Assembly (NCBI GenBank): GCA_002415485.1
Contig: DHYU01000062.1
Location: 38,490 to 89,912, forward strand
Length of the DNA stretch: 51,423 nt
Origin: Proteobacteria bacterium UBA5122
GTDB lineage: Bacteria > Pseudomonadota > Gammaproteobacteria > Tenderiales > Tenderiaceae
Direction of reading: 5' to 3'
Position numbers and translations under genes: made by a program
The notes under the pieces: generated by a model
The model's database searches: none
Told to the model about the DNA's origin: nothing
Seen by the model: only the letters and a program-made list of their open reading frames with translations
In this document: piece by piece, positions 15,292-24,400 of the stretch
Layout of the letters: each line of letters starts with the position of its first letter
Position numbering within the stretch: the stretch's first letter is position 1

Positions 15292-16590
15292 TTATGCAAA
15301 CGGATGACGCAGGACGATGGTCTCTTCACGGTCAGGGCCGGTAGAGATGATATCAATCGGCACACCAACGATCTCTTCGATGCGCTTGAGATAATTGCGC
15401 GCGGCCTGTGGCAGATCATCATAGCGTTTAACGCCAACGGTTGATTCTTTCCAACCGGGCATATCTTCATACACCGGCTGACAGGTCTCCAACACATCAG
15501 CTGCCATAGAACCTGTTTCACAACGCTGACCATTGCTCTCATAACCGATACAGATACGGATCGTATCCAGGCCATCGAGCACGTCCAGTTTGGTGATACA
15601 CAGACCCGATACGCTATTGGTTTGATTGGAGCGGCGCAGTGCCACGGCATCGAACCAACCACAGCGACGTGGGCGACCAGTGGTGGAACCAAACTCATGA
15701 CCACGACGCGCCAGGTGCTCACCCATCGCATCAAATAATTCGGTTGGGAACGGACCTGCACCGACGCGAGTGGTATAGGCCTTGGTGATACCCAACACAT
15801 AATCCAGACCACGTGGTCCCATACCGCTACCGGTGGCTGCACCACCTGCTGTGGTATTGGATGAGGTGACGAACGGATAGGTACCGTGATCGATATCCAG
15901 CAACGCACCTTGCGCACCTTCGTACATCACGCTCTTGCCACTGTCACGGTAGGCGTGCAGCATGCCGGTCACATCGGCCACCATCGGCCGTATCTCTTCC
16001 GCCCAGGCCAGACATTGCTCCAGCACTTGCTGGAAATCGACCGTATCAGCCTTGTAATAATGTTGCAGCACGAAATTATGATAATCGAGCACCTCGCCCA
16101 GCTTGGCGGCAAAACGCTCGCGGTGGAACATGTCATCCAGACGCAGACCGCGGCGCGATACCTTGTCTTCATACGCAGGACCGATACCACGACCGGTGGT
16201 ACCGATGGCCGCCTTGCCGCGGGCCTTTTCACGCGCCTGATCCAGTGCAACGTGGTAAGACAGAATCAACGGGCATGAGGGACTGATCTTCAAACGCTCG
16301 CGGGCAGGCACGCCACGCGCTTCCAGGCCAGCGATCTCTTTCAACAAGGCCTCTGGCGACAACACGACACCATTACCGATCAGACATTGCACATTGGCGC
16401 GCAGGATGCCGGAAGGAATCAGGTGCAACACGGTCTTTTCACCATTGATCACCAGTGTGTGGCCGGCGTTGTGGCCGCCCTGAAAACGAACAACCGCCGA
16501 TACCTGTTCGGTCAACAAATCGACGATCTTGCCTTTGCCTTCGTCCCCCCATTGGGTACCGATGACAACAACATTTTTACCACTGCTCAT
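15292..16590 (-). CDS. purA: Adenylosuccinate synthetase
   Basis: The 432-residue protein is full length for PurA, which joins IMP and aspartate using GTP in AMP synthesis. Motifs include the P-loop-like GTQWGDEGKGK (11-21), NAGHT (GTP/IMP site), GTTGRGIGPAYEDK (about 130-143) and GAQGALLDIDHGTYP. The C-terminal end is the usual FGPDREETI-type nucleotide segment. It is the last gene of a minus-strand set that starts with hisZ and is closed by a strong terminator. Start is ATG 16590. Confidence 0.96.
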   Translation of the reverse strand: MSSGKNVVVIGTQWGDEGKGKIVDLLTEQVSAVVRFQGGHNAGHTLVINGEKTVLHLIPSGILRANVQCLIGNGVVLSPEALLKEIAGLEARGVPARERLKISPSCPLILSYHVALDQAREKARGKAAIGTTGRGIGPAYEDKVSRRGLRLDDMFHRERFAAKLGEVLDYHNFVLQHYYKADTVDFQQVLEQCLAWAEEIRPMVADVTGMLHAYRDSGKSVMYEGAQGALLDIDHGTYPFVTSSNTTAGGAATGSGMGPRGLDYVLGITKAYTTRVGAGPFPTELFDAMGEHLARRGHEFGSTTGRPRRCGWFDAVALRRSNQTNSVSGLCITKLDVLDGLDTIRICIGYESNGQRCETGSMAADVLETCQPVYEDMPGWKESTVGVKRYDDLPQAARNYLKRIEEIVGVPIDIISTGPDREETIVLRHPFA

Positions 16591-16692
16591 GTTTACCTTC
16601 CGCTTGATCAGACACCGCTCCCGGCGGCATTTTCATCACACTATCGTTTAACTTTACCTGCGCCCGTGCGTTCCGCTGCCCGGGCAATCGAA

Positions 16693-17898
16693 TTAGGAAT
16701 TCAGACTCAACACCTGCCAGCTACCATCATCCTGTTTTTCCAGGACGCGGTCACAACCGCTACAGCTCACCTTGCCGTGTTGTCCGGCCAGCATCACCAC
16801 TACCCGCTCACCGGCCTGGCGTAGTTGCTGGATACGTGCATCCAGTACTGCATCATCTATCACCGGCGCCAGTATGCCGCCAGCAGCAGGACTCTCTATA
16901 TTCCCCACATGCACCAGCGTCTTGAGGTCGGTACTAAAGCCTGTTGCCGGACGGGCACGGCCAAAGGCCTCGCCGATGGCATCATAACGACCACCGCGTG
17001 CGATCTCCTGGCCATGTCCAGGCACGAATGCCGCGAAGACAACACCAGTCTGATACCGATAACCACGCAGCTCGGCCAAATCAAAGTACAGCGGCAGATC
17101 GGCCCAGTGGGCGCGGAAACGCGCCGCGATCTGGCTGAGATTCTCAAGCGCATCCACTACCGGCTGGCTCGCGCCCGCCAACGCAACACGCGCATCGGCA
17201 AGTACTGACGAATCACCATTCAAATCAACCAGGGCCAACAGGCGTTGACGCTGCAGATCGGCAATCTGCCATTGTGCCAGACAGGCCTCGATCTCTGGTT
17301 TCGCCTTGCGCTGCAAGGCTTCGAACAACTTGCCCTCTTGCTCAGTGTTGAGGCCCGCGTCCTGTACCAAACCACGATAGATGCCAACGTGACCAAGATC
17401 AACGTGGATATTTTCAACCCCTGCCGTCAGCAAGGTCTCGACCATCAGGCGTAATACTTCCGCATCGCTCTCCGGTCCGGCATGGCCGTACAACTCGGCC
17501 CCTACCTGTAACGGCGCACGACTACGCGCAAAACCACTGGGCAGGGTATGCAGCACCGGGCCGATGTAACACAGCCGCACGGGCGCCTCACACTTGAGCA
17601 TGTGGGCATCGATACGCGCAACCTGTGGCGTCATATCCGCACGCACGCCCATCAAACGGCCTGTCAGCTGATCGATAATCTTGAAGGTCTGTAATTCCAG
17701 ATCATTACCGGTCCCCACCAACAAGGAATCGAGGTACTCGATCAGTGGCGGCATCACCAGGTCATAACCCCAACAGTGATACAGATCAAGCAGACGACGA
17801 CGCAGCTGCTCCAGCTTGATTGCCTCTTCGGGCAACAGTTCGGCAATCCCTTCTGGCAACAGCCAGCGGTCAGTCTTCGTTGAGACGGAATCCGTCAT
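16693..17898 (-). CDS. hisZ: ATP phosphoribosyltransferase regulatory subunit HisZ
   Basis: The 401-residue protein is a histidyl-tRNA-synthetase-like class II fold without the anticodon domain: WLLPEGIAELLP start, YDLVMPPLIEYLDSLLVG, motif 2-like RADMTPQVARIDAH and RLCYIGPVLHT. It continues with ELYGHAGPESDAEVL and the ARGGRYDAIGEAFGR segment. HisZ lacks tRNA charging activity and activates the short form of HisG in the first step of histidine synthesis. The 5' neighbour is DUF2065 and the 3' neighbour is purA, a common gammaproteobacterial order. hisG is not in the window. Confidence 0.92.
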   Translation of the reverse strand: MTDSVSTKTDRWLLPEGIAELLPEEAIKLEQLRRRLLDLYHCWGYDLVMPPLIEYLDSLLVGTGNDLELQTFKIIDQLTGRLMGVRADMTPQVARIDAHMLKCEAPVRLCYIGPVLHTLPSGFARSRAPLQVGAELYGHAGPESDAEVLRLMVETLLTAGVENIHVDLGHVGIYRGLVQDAGLNTEQEGKLFEALQRKAKPEIEACLAQWQIADLQRQRLLALVDLNGDSSVLADARVALAGASQPVVDALENLSQIAARFRAHWADLPLYFDLAELRGYRYQTGVVFAAFVPGHGQEIARGGRYDAIGEAFGRARPATGFSTDLKTLVHVGNIESPAAGGILAPVIDDAVLDARIQQLRQAGERVVVMLAGQHGKVSCSGCDRVLEKQDDGSWQVLSLNS

Positions 17899-17930
17899 AT
17901 TTCCACCATCTTAAATTTACAGTTCAGTGA

Positions 17931-18122
17931 TCAGGACCGAACCAGTGTCAGCAACACCAGACCGATGATCATACTGACCAGCCCTGCCATGCGCAGTGAC
18001 TTGTCATCCATACGGATCACCTGGCTATAGGCCTGCCGCAACCCCTTGGGCGATAGAAAGGGCATCAAACCCTCAATCACCAATACCAGTGCCAGTGCGG
18101 CGAATAAGTCCTGCCAGTCCAT
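17931..18122 (-). CDS. DUF2065 family small membrane protein (YjeT-like)
   Basis: The 63-residue product starts MDWQDLFAALALVLVIEG and has two membrane helices (about 5-22 and 43-62) joined by a basic loop. This is the YjeT/DUF2065 type found after hflKC. I use ATG 18122; the open frame begins eight codons earlier inside the terminator hairpin, which cannot be a useful start. No strong ribosome-binding site is visible. A terminator upstream separates it from hflC, so it may be expressed by read-through. Function unknown. Confidence 0.75.
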   Translation of the reverse strand: MDWQDLFAALALVLVIEGLMPFLSPKGLRQAYSQVIRMDDKSLRMAGLVSMIIGLVLLTLVRS

Positions 18123-18128
18123 AATCAC

Positions 18129-18166
18129 AAAAAAAGCGGGCATCACACCTGAAGTGTCATGCCCGG
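18129..18166 (-). terminator. Intrinsic terminator between hflC and DUF2065 gene
   Basis: On the minus strand CGGGCATGACAC and GTGTGATGCCCG form an almost perfect stem around TTCAG, followed by CTTTTTTT. It lies downstream of the hflC stop and just before the DUF2065 start, so it probably ends most hflKC messages and limits expression of the downstream genes. Confidence 0.85.
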
Positions 18167-18204
18167 GTTAACGTTTTTACCTGCGTTCCTAAACGACCAC
18201 GGCC

Positions 18205-19083
18205 TTATTTGGCGTTGCCGCTTGCGCTACCAAAGTACTTGAAGAAGTCGGCGTCAGGTTCGATGACCATGACATCGTTCTTGTTGGCAAACGACTGACG
18301 ATAAGCGGCCAGGCTACGATAGAACGCATAGAACTCTTTGTTCTTATTATAGGCGTCGGCGTAGATCTCTGCCGCCTTGGCATCACCTTCACCGCGTAGC
18401 AGCTCAGCTTCACGATAGGCCTCGGCCAACAGAACCGTACGTTGTTTGTCGGCATCGGCACGAATACGCTCTGCCGCCTCAGCACCTTTCGAACGGAAGT
18501 CCTTGGCCACACGGGTCCGCTCCGCTTCCATCCGGCGATAGACCGCATCACTGACTTCGCCCTTCAGGTCGATACGCTTGATCCGCACATCGACCACGTC
18601 GACGCCGAATTCAGCCATCTGTTTGTCTGCGGTAATCGTCAGCACTTCCATGATCTCGGCACGCTCACCGGAGACCACGTCCTGGATACTGCGCTTGGCA
18701 AACTCACTCTTCAGGCCATCCTTGATGATCTGCGACAGACGTACGTTGGCACGGTTCTCATCACCACCCATGGCGGTAAAATACTTGGCCACATCGCTGA
18801 TCTGCCACTTCACAAACGCATCCACAACCACGTTTTTCTTTTCTGCCGTCAGGAAGGTCTCAGGCTCTGCATCCATCGTCAGGATACGGCCATCAAACTT
18901 ACGCACATTATTGATAAACGGCACTTTGAAGTGCAGGCCTGGATCAAAATCGGTCTTCTCGATTTTACCCAAACGCAGCATGATGGCTTTTTCGCGCTCA
19001 TCAACCACAAACAACGACATTGAGCCGAGGAACACCAGCGCCACGATCAGACCGAGGACGATAAAACTCTTATTGCCTTCCAT
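18205..19083 (-). CDS. hflC: HflC, FtsH-regulating SPFH membrane protein
   Basis: The 292-residue protein has an N-terminal membrane anchor (FIVLGLIVALVFLGSMSLFV) and a prohibitin/SPFH domain (VVDEREKAIMLRLGKI, FDPGLHFKVPFINNVRKFD), then a long Ala/Glu-rich coiled coil (EAERTRVAKDFRSKGAEAAE). HflK and HflC form a large cage in the inner membrane around the FtsH protease. Its ATG at 19083 overlaps the hflK stop in TAATG, so translation is coupled. The gene is followed by a strong terminator. Confidence 0.95.
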   Translation of the reverse strand: MEGNKSFIVLGLIVALVFLGSMSLFVVDEREKAIMLRLGKIEKTDFDPGLHFKVPFINNVRKFDGRILTMDAEPETFLTAEKKNVVVDAFVKWQISDVAKYFTAMGGDENRANVRLSQIIKDGLKSEFAKRSIQDVVSGERAEIMEVLTITADKQMAEFGVDVVDVRIKRIDLKGEVSDAVYRRMEAERTRVAKDFRSKGAEAAERIRADADKQRTVLLAEAYREAELLRGEGDAKAAEIYADAYNKNKEFYAFYRSLAAYRQSFANKNDVMVIEPDADFFKYFGSASGNAK

Positions 19084-20399
19084 TAGCGTCTCTCCCTGCT
19101 GCGCGGATCTTGTTGCTCGCGACGGAGTTGTTCCTGCGCAGCGCGTAACGCTGCGGCGGCACTCTCCTGATCAGCCATCTGTTGTTGTGTTTGGCTAATC
19201 GCATTTGGAATCTGTGCAGCAGCTGCGCCCATCATCATTTTATCCAACGGCAGATACATCATATTGTTGCCGCCTTCGACATCCACCATCACTTTAGACG
19301 AACTGGCCATGACGCTTTCCATCGTCTCCAGATAGAGACGCTGACGCGTCACCACTGGCGCCTTTTCGTATTCAGTCAGGATCTGCTCAAAGCGTTGCGC
19401 CTCACCCTCTGCCTGTGCGACCACCTGTTCGCGATAGGCATTGGCCTCTTCAACCATCCGCGCCGAGGCACCACGTGCCCTCGGAATGATGTCGTTGAAA
19501 TAGGCTTCTGCTTCGTTGATCAACCGCTGCTCGTCCTCACGCGCCTTTACCGCATCGTCAAACGAGTGCTGTACCTGTGTAGGAGGCTGCGCATCCTGCA
19601 TGTTGACACTGGTGACCTCAAGGCCGGTTTCATAGCGGTCCACGATTTCCTGGATCAGATCTTCAACCCGCGACACGATCTCGGCGCGCCCATCGGTCAA
19701 CACGAAATCCATATTGGATTTACCGACGATCTCACGCACCGCGCTCTCGGTAGCCTCACGTAACGTAATATCTGGATCACGTACGGCAAAGACGTAGTCC
19801 GACGCAGACTTGATGCGGTATTGCACTGCGAACTGGACCTCGACGATATTTTCGTCGCGGGTCAACATCAGTGCTTCACTACCCACATTGGCACTACGAG
19901 TGCTACGACCTGCAGTATTGGAGCGATAACCGATCTCGATATCCCGGCTCTGATCAACGTCGACGCGTGTCACAGTACCAATAGGACGCGGTAGATAAAA
20001 ATTCAGACCTGGCTCCATGGTGTGGACATACTGGCCGAAACGCTGCACAACGCCACGCTCGGCAGGCTGGATGATATAGGTTGAATCATAGGCTACCCAA
20101 CCCAACAGCGCGATGACGACCAAGCCCACGATACCACTGGCACCACTGCTGCCACCGGTAGGGAACTGGACGGTATTGCCACCGTTGCCATTGCCACCAC
20201 TGTTACCGCCTCTGCCGCCGCCTTTTTTACCGCCAAAGACTCCATTCAGCTTATTGCGAATATCACGGACAACCTCATCCAGATCCGGCGGGCCTTGTTC
20301 TTTGCCCTGCTCTTTGCCCTGCCCTTTTGATCGATCATCCTTCTTAGGATTCCCCCAAGGATCATCATCCTTGGAACCCCCCGGCTCATTCCAGGCCAT
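19083..20399 (-). CDS. hflK: HflK, FtsH-regulating SPFH membrane protein
   Basis: The 438-residue protein begins MAWNEPGG, as typical for HflK, with a long Gly/Asn-rich cytoplasmic segment (about residues 5-80). One membrane helix (about 88-105) and an SPFH domain (YIIQPAERGVVQRFG, MEPGLNFYLPRPIGTV) follow. A coiled-coil with AEAYFNDIIPRARGASARM is close to the family pattern, and the C-tail is Gln/Arg-rich. It partners with HflC and FtsH in the inner membrane. The hflX gene lies about 107 bases upstream on the same strand. Confidence 0.95.
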   Translation of the reverse strand: MAWNEPGGSKDDDPWGNPKKDDRSKGQGKEQGKEQGPPDLDEVVRDIRNKLNGVFGGKKGGGRGGNSGGNGNGGNTVQFPTGGSSGASGIVGLVVIALLGWVAYDSTYIIQPAERGVVQRFGQYVHTMEPGLNFYLPRPIGTVTRVDVDQSRDIEIGYRSNTAGRSTRSANVGSEALMLTRDENIVEVQFAVQYRIKSASDYVFAVRDPDITLREATESAVREIVGKSNMDFVLTDGRAEIVSRVEDLIQEIVDRYETGLEVTSVNMQDAQPPTQVQHSFDDAVKAREDEQRLINEAEAYFNDIIPRARGASARMVEEANAYREQVVAQAEGEAQRFEQILTEYEKAPVVTRQRLYLETMESVMASSSKVMVDVEGGNNMMYLPLDKMMMGAAAAQIPNAISQTQQQMADQESAAAALRAAQEQLRREQQDPRSRERR

Positions 20400-20506
20400 T
20401 CGTCTCTCCAGTTTCGGAATATTCAGTACGGTTAATATACAACCGTTCGACCTTGGTGGTCGGAACGGCCAATTTTAGAAAGCTTGGCCTCGTATCGCAA
20501 GGCCGT

Positions 20507-21865
20507 TCAACTATTTATCGCCTCGTCGACGGGGAATTGCGGCACCAGCCGGCATCCAGGCTCCCGACACAGGCGCTCCATCTGCCGAGGCCACAGTATC
20601 ACATCGAGCAGCCATTCCCCTTGATTTGTAACCTCTTCATGTTCAACCACCTCGCGATCCATGAGCTCAGCACGGATACGACCTGCCCTTGGCTCGACAC
20701 ATAAACGATAGTGCTGACGCTCGGCCAAGCGACCAAAGCTCCCCTCTTCGCCTCTGGCTCGGGCCTCCAACCATTGCAGGTATTCAGCCACCGCCTGGCG
20801 CAACACATCCATGCCGAGTTTGTTGGCCGCCGAGACCCAGACGCGAATTGGCCGCCCGCTTTCATCACGATCGATACGCGGCAACGGCTCGGGCGTTAGA
20901 TCAATCTTGTTGTAGATCTCAATCTGCGGGATATCGTCAGCGCCAACCTCACGCAACACGCCGTTCACCTCATTGATCCGCTCGCTACGCTGTTCGTCAT
21001 GACAATCAATCACATGCAGCAATAACGTCGCCTCCTGGGTTTCCTCCAGGGTAGCGCGAAAGGCCGCGACCACGGTATGCGGCAGATGGCGGATAAAGCC
21101 CACCGTATCAATCAGCACCGTATCGTGCTCGGTTGGCACATCCAGCTTGCGCAGGGTTGGATCCAAGGTCGCGAACAACTGGTCCGCAGCGTAAATACCG
21201 GCGTCGGTCAACGAGTTGAACAGCGTCGACTTGCCGGCATTGGTATACCCCACCAATGACACCGTGTGCACCTCAGACTTACGACGGGCACGGCGACGCC
21301 CTTCACGCTGTTTTTGTACCTTTTCCAGCCGCTTATTGAGCTGCTTGATCCGCTCGCCGATCAAACGACGGTCGGTTTCCAGCTGCGTTTCACCTGGTCC
21401 GCGCAGACCTATCCCGCCCTTTTGCCGTTCCAGATGCGTCCAGCCACGCACCAGTCGCGTGGACAGATGCCGCAATTGGGCAAGTTCGACTTGTAACTTC
21501 CCTTCAAAGGTATGCGCCCGTTGGGCAAATATATCGAGAATCAGACCGGTCCGGTCTAATACACGGCAATTGAGCAGACGCTCGAGACTACGTTCCTGGG
21601 ATGGTGACAGGGCGTGATTAAAGATGGCCAACTGAGCGTCGTGCGCCACCAGCAATTCACGCACCTCCTCGGCCTTACCGGAACCAATAAAGTATTTTGA
21701 GTCCGGCGCCCGCCGCCTGCCAACCAGTTCTGCGACAGGATCAGCACCCGCAGATACGACCAGTTCTCGGAATTCGTCTAACTCCTCACGCACATCCTCA
21801 TCTTGAAAATCGATATGAATGAGGACTGCGCGTTCTCCCGATTCAGGGCGGTGAAAGAACTCCAC
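20507..21865 (-). CDS. hflX: GTPase HflX (ribosome-splitting factor)
   Basis: The 452-residue protein has the HflX N-terminal domain with SKYFIGSGKAEEVREL and NHALSPSQERSLER. It also has the glycine-rich GIGLRGPGETQLETDRR (151-167), a basic coiled coil, and a G domain with G1 GYTNAGKS (206-213), DTVGFIRHLP (G3) and NKID (G4). HflX binds the 50S subunit and splits stalled ribosomes, for instance in heat stress. The start is GTG at 21865. It lies 31 bases downstream of hfq in the classical miaA-hfq-hflX order. Confidence 0.95.
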   Translation of the reverse strand: MEFFHRPESGERAVLIHIDFQDEDVREELDEFRELVVSAGADPVAELVGRRRAPDSKYFIGSGKAEEVRELLVAHDAQLAIFNHALSPSQERSLERLLNCRVLDRTGLILDIFAQRAHTFEGKLQVELAQLRHLSTRLVRGWTHLERQKGGIGLRGPGETQLETDRRLIGERIKQLNKRLEKVQKQREGRRRARRKSEVHTVSLVGYTNAGKSTLFNSLTDAGIYAADQLFATLDPTLRKLDVPTEHDTVLIDTVGFIRHLPHTVVAAFRATLEETQEATLLLHVIDCHDEQRSERINEVNGVLREVGADDIPQIEIYNKIDLTPEPLPRIDRDESGRPIRVWVSAANKLGMDVLRQAVAEYLQWLEARARGEEGSFGRLAERQHYRLCVEPRAGRIRAELMDREVVEHEEVTNQGEWLLDVILWPRQMERLCREPGCRLVPQFPVDEAINS

Positions 21866-21895
21866 GTGAGAAGTTTACCTGCTACTCGTTGTTGT

Positions 21896-22132
21896 TTAAT
21901 CGTCGCTTTCGTCGCCAGCTGGCAGTTTTACGTTGCGAGTCGGCACGATGGTGGAAATTGCGTGTTTGTATACCATTTGGCTCACGCTATTCTTCAGCAA
22001 CACTACGAATTGATCGAAAGATTCAACCTGACCTTGCAGCTTGATGCCGTTTACCAAATAGATCGCAACCGTAACCTTTTCCTTGCGCAATGCATTCAAA
22101 AAAGGGTCTTGTAAGCTTTGCCCTTTACTCAT
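21896..22132 (-). CDS. hfq: RNA chaperone Hfq
   Basis: The 78-residue protein is a typical short Hfq: QDPFLNALRKEKVTVAIYLVNG (Sm1), QVESFDQFVVLLKN and the Sm2 motif YKHAISTIVP, with a short acidic tail. The hexamer binds small RNAs and A-rich mRNA tails and controls many post-transcriptional networks. ATG 22132 is preceded by GGGAG. It lies between miaA and hflX, the conserved context. Confidence 0.97.
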   Translation of the reverse strand: MSKGQSLQDPFLNALRKEKVTVAIYLVNGIKLQGQVESFDQFVVLLKNSVSQMVYKHAISTIVPTRNVKLPAGDESDD

Positions 22133-22172
22133 TTTATTTTTCTCCCGTTATTTTTGAGCTTCGGTATGCCTT

Positions 22173-22202
22173 ATTATCATCCTTGAGGCCACACCCGAAT
22201 AA
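22173..22202 (-). promoter_or_regulatory. Possible sigma-70 promoter for hfq
   Basis: On the minus strand GATAAT (22178-22173) follows TTATTC (22202-22197) after 18 bases. The -10 is good and the -35 is poor. It lies about 40 bases before the hfq start, in the 143-base gap after miaA. Confidence 0.3.
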
Positions 22203-22275
22203 CATAATTCCGCCCATCTTACCACACTCCCCTCTAGGGTCGGAGTGCAATTTAAACTCATTCCAAAACATCCTG

Positions 22276-23208
22276 CTAGAGTATTTTTTTCAATATATTC
22301 ATAGCCCTATGCATTACCTCTGCATCTTCAGACTCTAGCCAGTGCACATTTTCCTCAGCACGCAACCAAGTGAATTGACGCTTGGCAAACTGCCGGGTGG
22401 CGACGATTCCCTTATGTACCATCGTCTCATAATCATATTCACCGTCGAGATACTGCCATACCTGGCGATACCCCACCGAACGCATGGACGGACAATCCAG
22501 ATCCAGATCACCCCGCGCACGCAAGCCTTCGACCTCGGCGACGAAGCCTTGTTCCAACATCAGACGAAAACGTTGTTCAATGCGGGCATGCAACCTCGCC
22601 CGCTGCTGAGGGGCAATAATCAGTTTGGTAACTTGGTACGGCAGCGCGTACTTGGCTTGTTCCGCGTGGAGCTCGGTCATCGTGCGACCGCTGATTTCAA
22701 ATACCTCCAGCGCACGCTGAATGCGCTGAGGGTCGGTAGGCTTGATGCGCGCGGCTGCAGCTGGGTCGACCTCGGCCAGGCGCTGGTGCATCTGCGGCCA
22801 GCCCAGTTGCTTTGCCTCTGCTTCGAGTTTGGCTCGCACGACAGGATCTGCATCTGGCAGTTGTGCCAAACCAAACTGTAATGCGCGAAAATACATCATC
22901 GTGCCACCGACCAATACGGGGATTCGCCCTCGACGAGAGATATCAGCCATAGCCGCCAGTGCATCTTCGCAAAAGCGCGCAGCGGAATACGCCTCGTTTG
23001 GTTCGAGAATATCGATCAAATGATGGGGATAACGCGCCAACTCAACGCTGGTCGGTTTGGCGGTACCAATATCCATGCCACGGTAGATGAGCGCCGAGTC
23101 GACACTGATCAATTCACACGGCAGATGATCATACAAATACATCGCCAACGCCGTTTTACCTGCGGCAGTGGGCCCCATAATGAAAATTGCGGGAGGAAGT
23201 GCATTCAT
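22276..23208 (-). CDS. miaA: tRNA dimethylallyltransferase MiaA
   Basis: The 310-residue protein has the P-loop GPTAAGKT (12-19), SVDSALIYRGMDIGTAKP, HHLIDILEPNEAYSAARF and GGTMMYFRALQFG motifs of MiaA. The enzyme transfers a dimethylallyl group to A37 of tRNAs that read codons starting with U, which supports accurate decoding. I use ATG 23208; the frame opens with a TTG four codons before, less likely. In enterobacteria mutL precedes it; here flagellar glycan genes lie upstream. The 143-base gap before hfq holds a possible promoter. Confidence 0.96.
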   Translation of the reverse strand: MNALPPAIFIMGPTAAGKTALAMYLYDHLPCELISVDSALIYRGMDIGTAKPTSVELARYPHHLIDILEPNEAYSAARFCEDALAAMADISRRGRIPVLVGGTMMYFRALQFGLAQLPDADPVVRAKLEAEAKQLGWPQMHQRLAEVDPAAAARIKPTDPQRIQRALEVFEISGRTMTELHAEQAKYALPYQVTKLIIAPQQRARLHARIEQRFRLMLEQGFVAEVEGLRARGDLDLDCPSMRSVGYRQVWQYLDGEYDYETMVHKGIVATRQFAKRQFTWLRAEENVHWLESEDAEVMHRAMNILKKIL

Positions 23209-23272
23209 CGTGACGAACAAATCAAGCTAGAGTAGACCGGCCATTCTAAACAGCTAGAGGATCAATGGCCAA

Positions 23273-24400
23273 TCAATACAGAGCGTCACGTACCGCGTTG
23301 ATCACCATCGTTACCTGATCGTCAGTCATGGCTGGATACAAGGGCAAGGTCAGGATTTCAGGAAAGACCGCCTCCGCTATTGGACACGAGGTCGTCAAGT
23401 CACCAAAACGAGCCTGATAATACGGATGCCGATAGACCGGCATATAGTGCACATTTACACCTATGCCCGCATCACGCAGACGCCCAAACACCACGTCTCG
23501 CCCAAACCGCGGTGCGACTTTGACCACATACAAATGATAGGCGTGCTCATTATGCGGCAACGTCTTTAACGGCGTAACACCATCAATCGAAGGCAATACG
23601 GCATCATATAATGCGGCTATTTGCTGGCGACGCGCAGTCATTACAGACAAACGCTGGAGCTGGCTCAATCCCAGTGCCGCCTGGATATCGGTCAGCCGAT
23701 AGTTGTATCCCAGCGTCTGCATCGAATAGTGCCACTGCCCCTTCTGCTGGCGTTGGCGCTGGTCGGTATCGATGCCATGATTACGAAACTGACGCGCACG
23801 AGTCGCCAGCTTCTCGTCATTAGTCATCAGCATACCGCCCTCACCCGTGGTTATGGGCTTAACCGGATGAAAACTGAACACTGAGAGATCGGCCAGACTA
23901 CCGACGGCACGCTGTTGATAAGAGGCGCCCAACGAATGACAGGCATCGGCAACCAGCGCTATCCCATGGCGAGTTGCGATGGCAGACAAAGCATCGTAAT
24001 CACAGGGCTGACCACCAAAATCCATCGCGATTATCGCTTTCGTGCGCGAGGTGATCTTGGCTTCAACATCCGCCGGCGAGATCAGCAAGGTATCTGCATC
24101 CACATCCGCGAACACAGGTGTTCCACCTTGATACAACACACAATTAGCAGTTGCGGCAAAGGTGATTGCCGGCACAATGACCTCATCACCATCACCTATA
24201 TCCAACACATGCATCGCCCCGTGCAAGGTCGCTGTACCATTGGCAAAGGCAATACCATGTGCGGCGTTTACATGCCGCGCAACGGCCTCTTCAAATTCAG
24301 GGACTTTGGGACCGGTTGTCAACCAATCGGAACGTAATACAGCAGCCACCGCCTCGATATCGTCTTCGGTGACGGTCTGCCGACCATAAGGGATGATCAT
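23273..24400 (-). CDS. pseC: PseC: UDP-4-amino-4,6-dideoxy-L-altrose-type aminotransferase (DegT family)
   Basis: The 375-residue protein is a DegT/DnrJ/EryC1 aminotransferase. FANGTATLHGAM is the PLP-phosphate site; DFGGQPCDYDAL and ADACHSLGASY carry the PLP-binding Asp; Lys181 in VFSFHPVKPITTGEGG is the Schiff-base lysine. Paired with PseB it matches PseC, which aminates the keto sugar in pseudaminic acid synthesis, a sugar that decorates flagellins. The ATG at 24400 overlaps the pseB stop (ATGA). The remaining pathway genes (pseH, pseG, pseI, pseF) are not in the window. Confidence 0.85.
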   Translation of the reverse strand: MIIPYGRQTVTEDDIEAVAAVLRSDWLTTGPKVPEFEEAVARHVNAAHGIAFANGTATLHGAMHVLDIGDGDEVIVPAITFAATANCVLYQGGTPVFADVDADTLLISPADVEAKITSRTKAIIAMDFGGQPCDYDALSAIATRHGIALVADACHSLGASYQQRAVGSLADLSVFSFHPVKPITTGEGGMLMTNDEKLATRARQFRNHGIDTDQRQRQQKGQWHYSMQTLGYNYRLTDIQAALGLSQLQRLSVMTARRQQIAALYDAVLPSIDGVTPLKTLPHNEHAYHLYVVKVAPRFGRDVVFGRLRDAGIGVNVHYMPVYRHPYYQARFGDLTTSCPIAEAVFPEILTLPLYPAMTDDQVTMVINAVRDALY

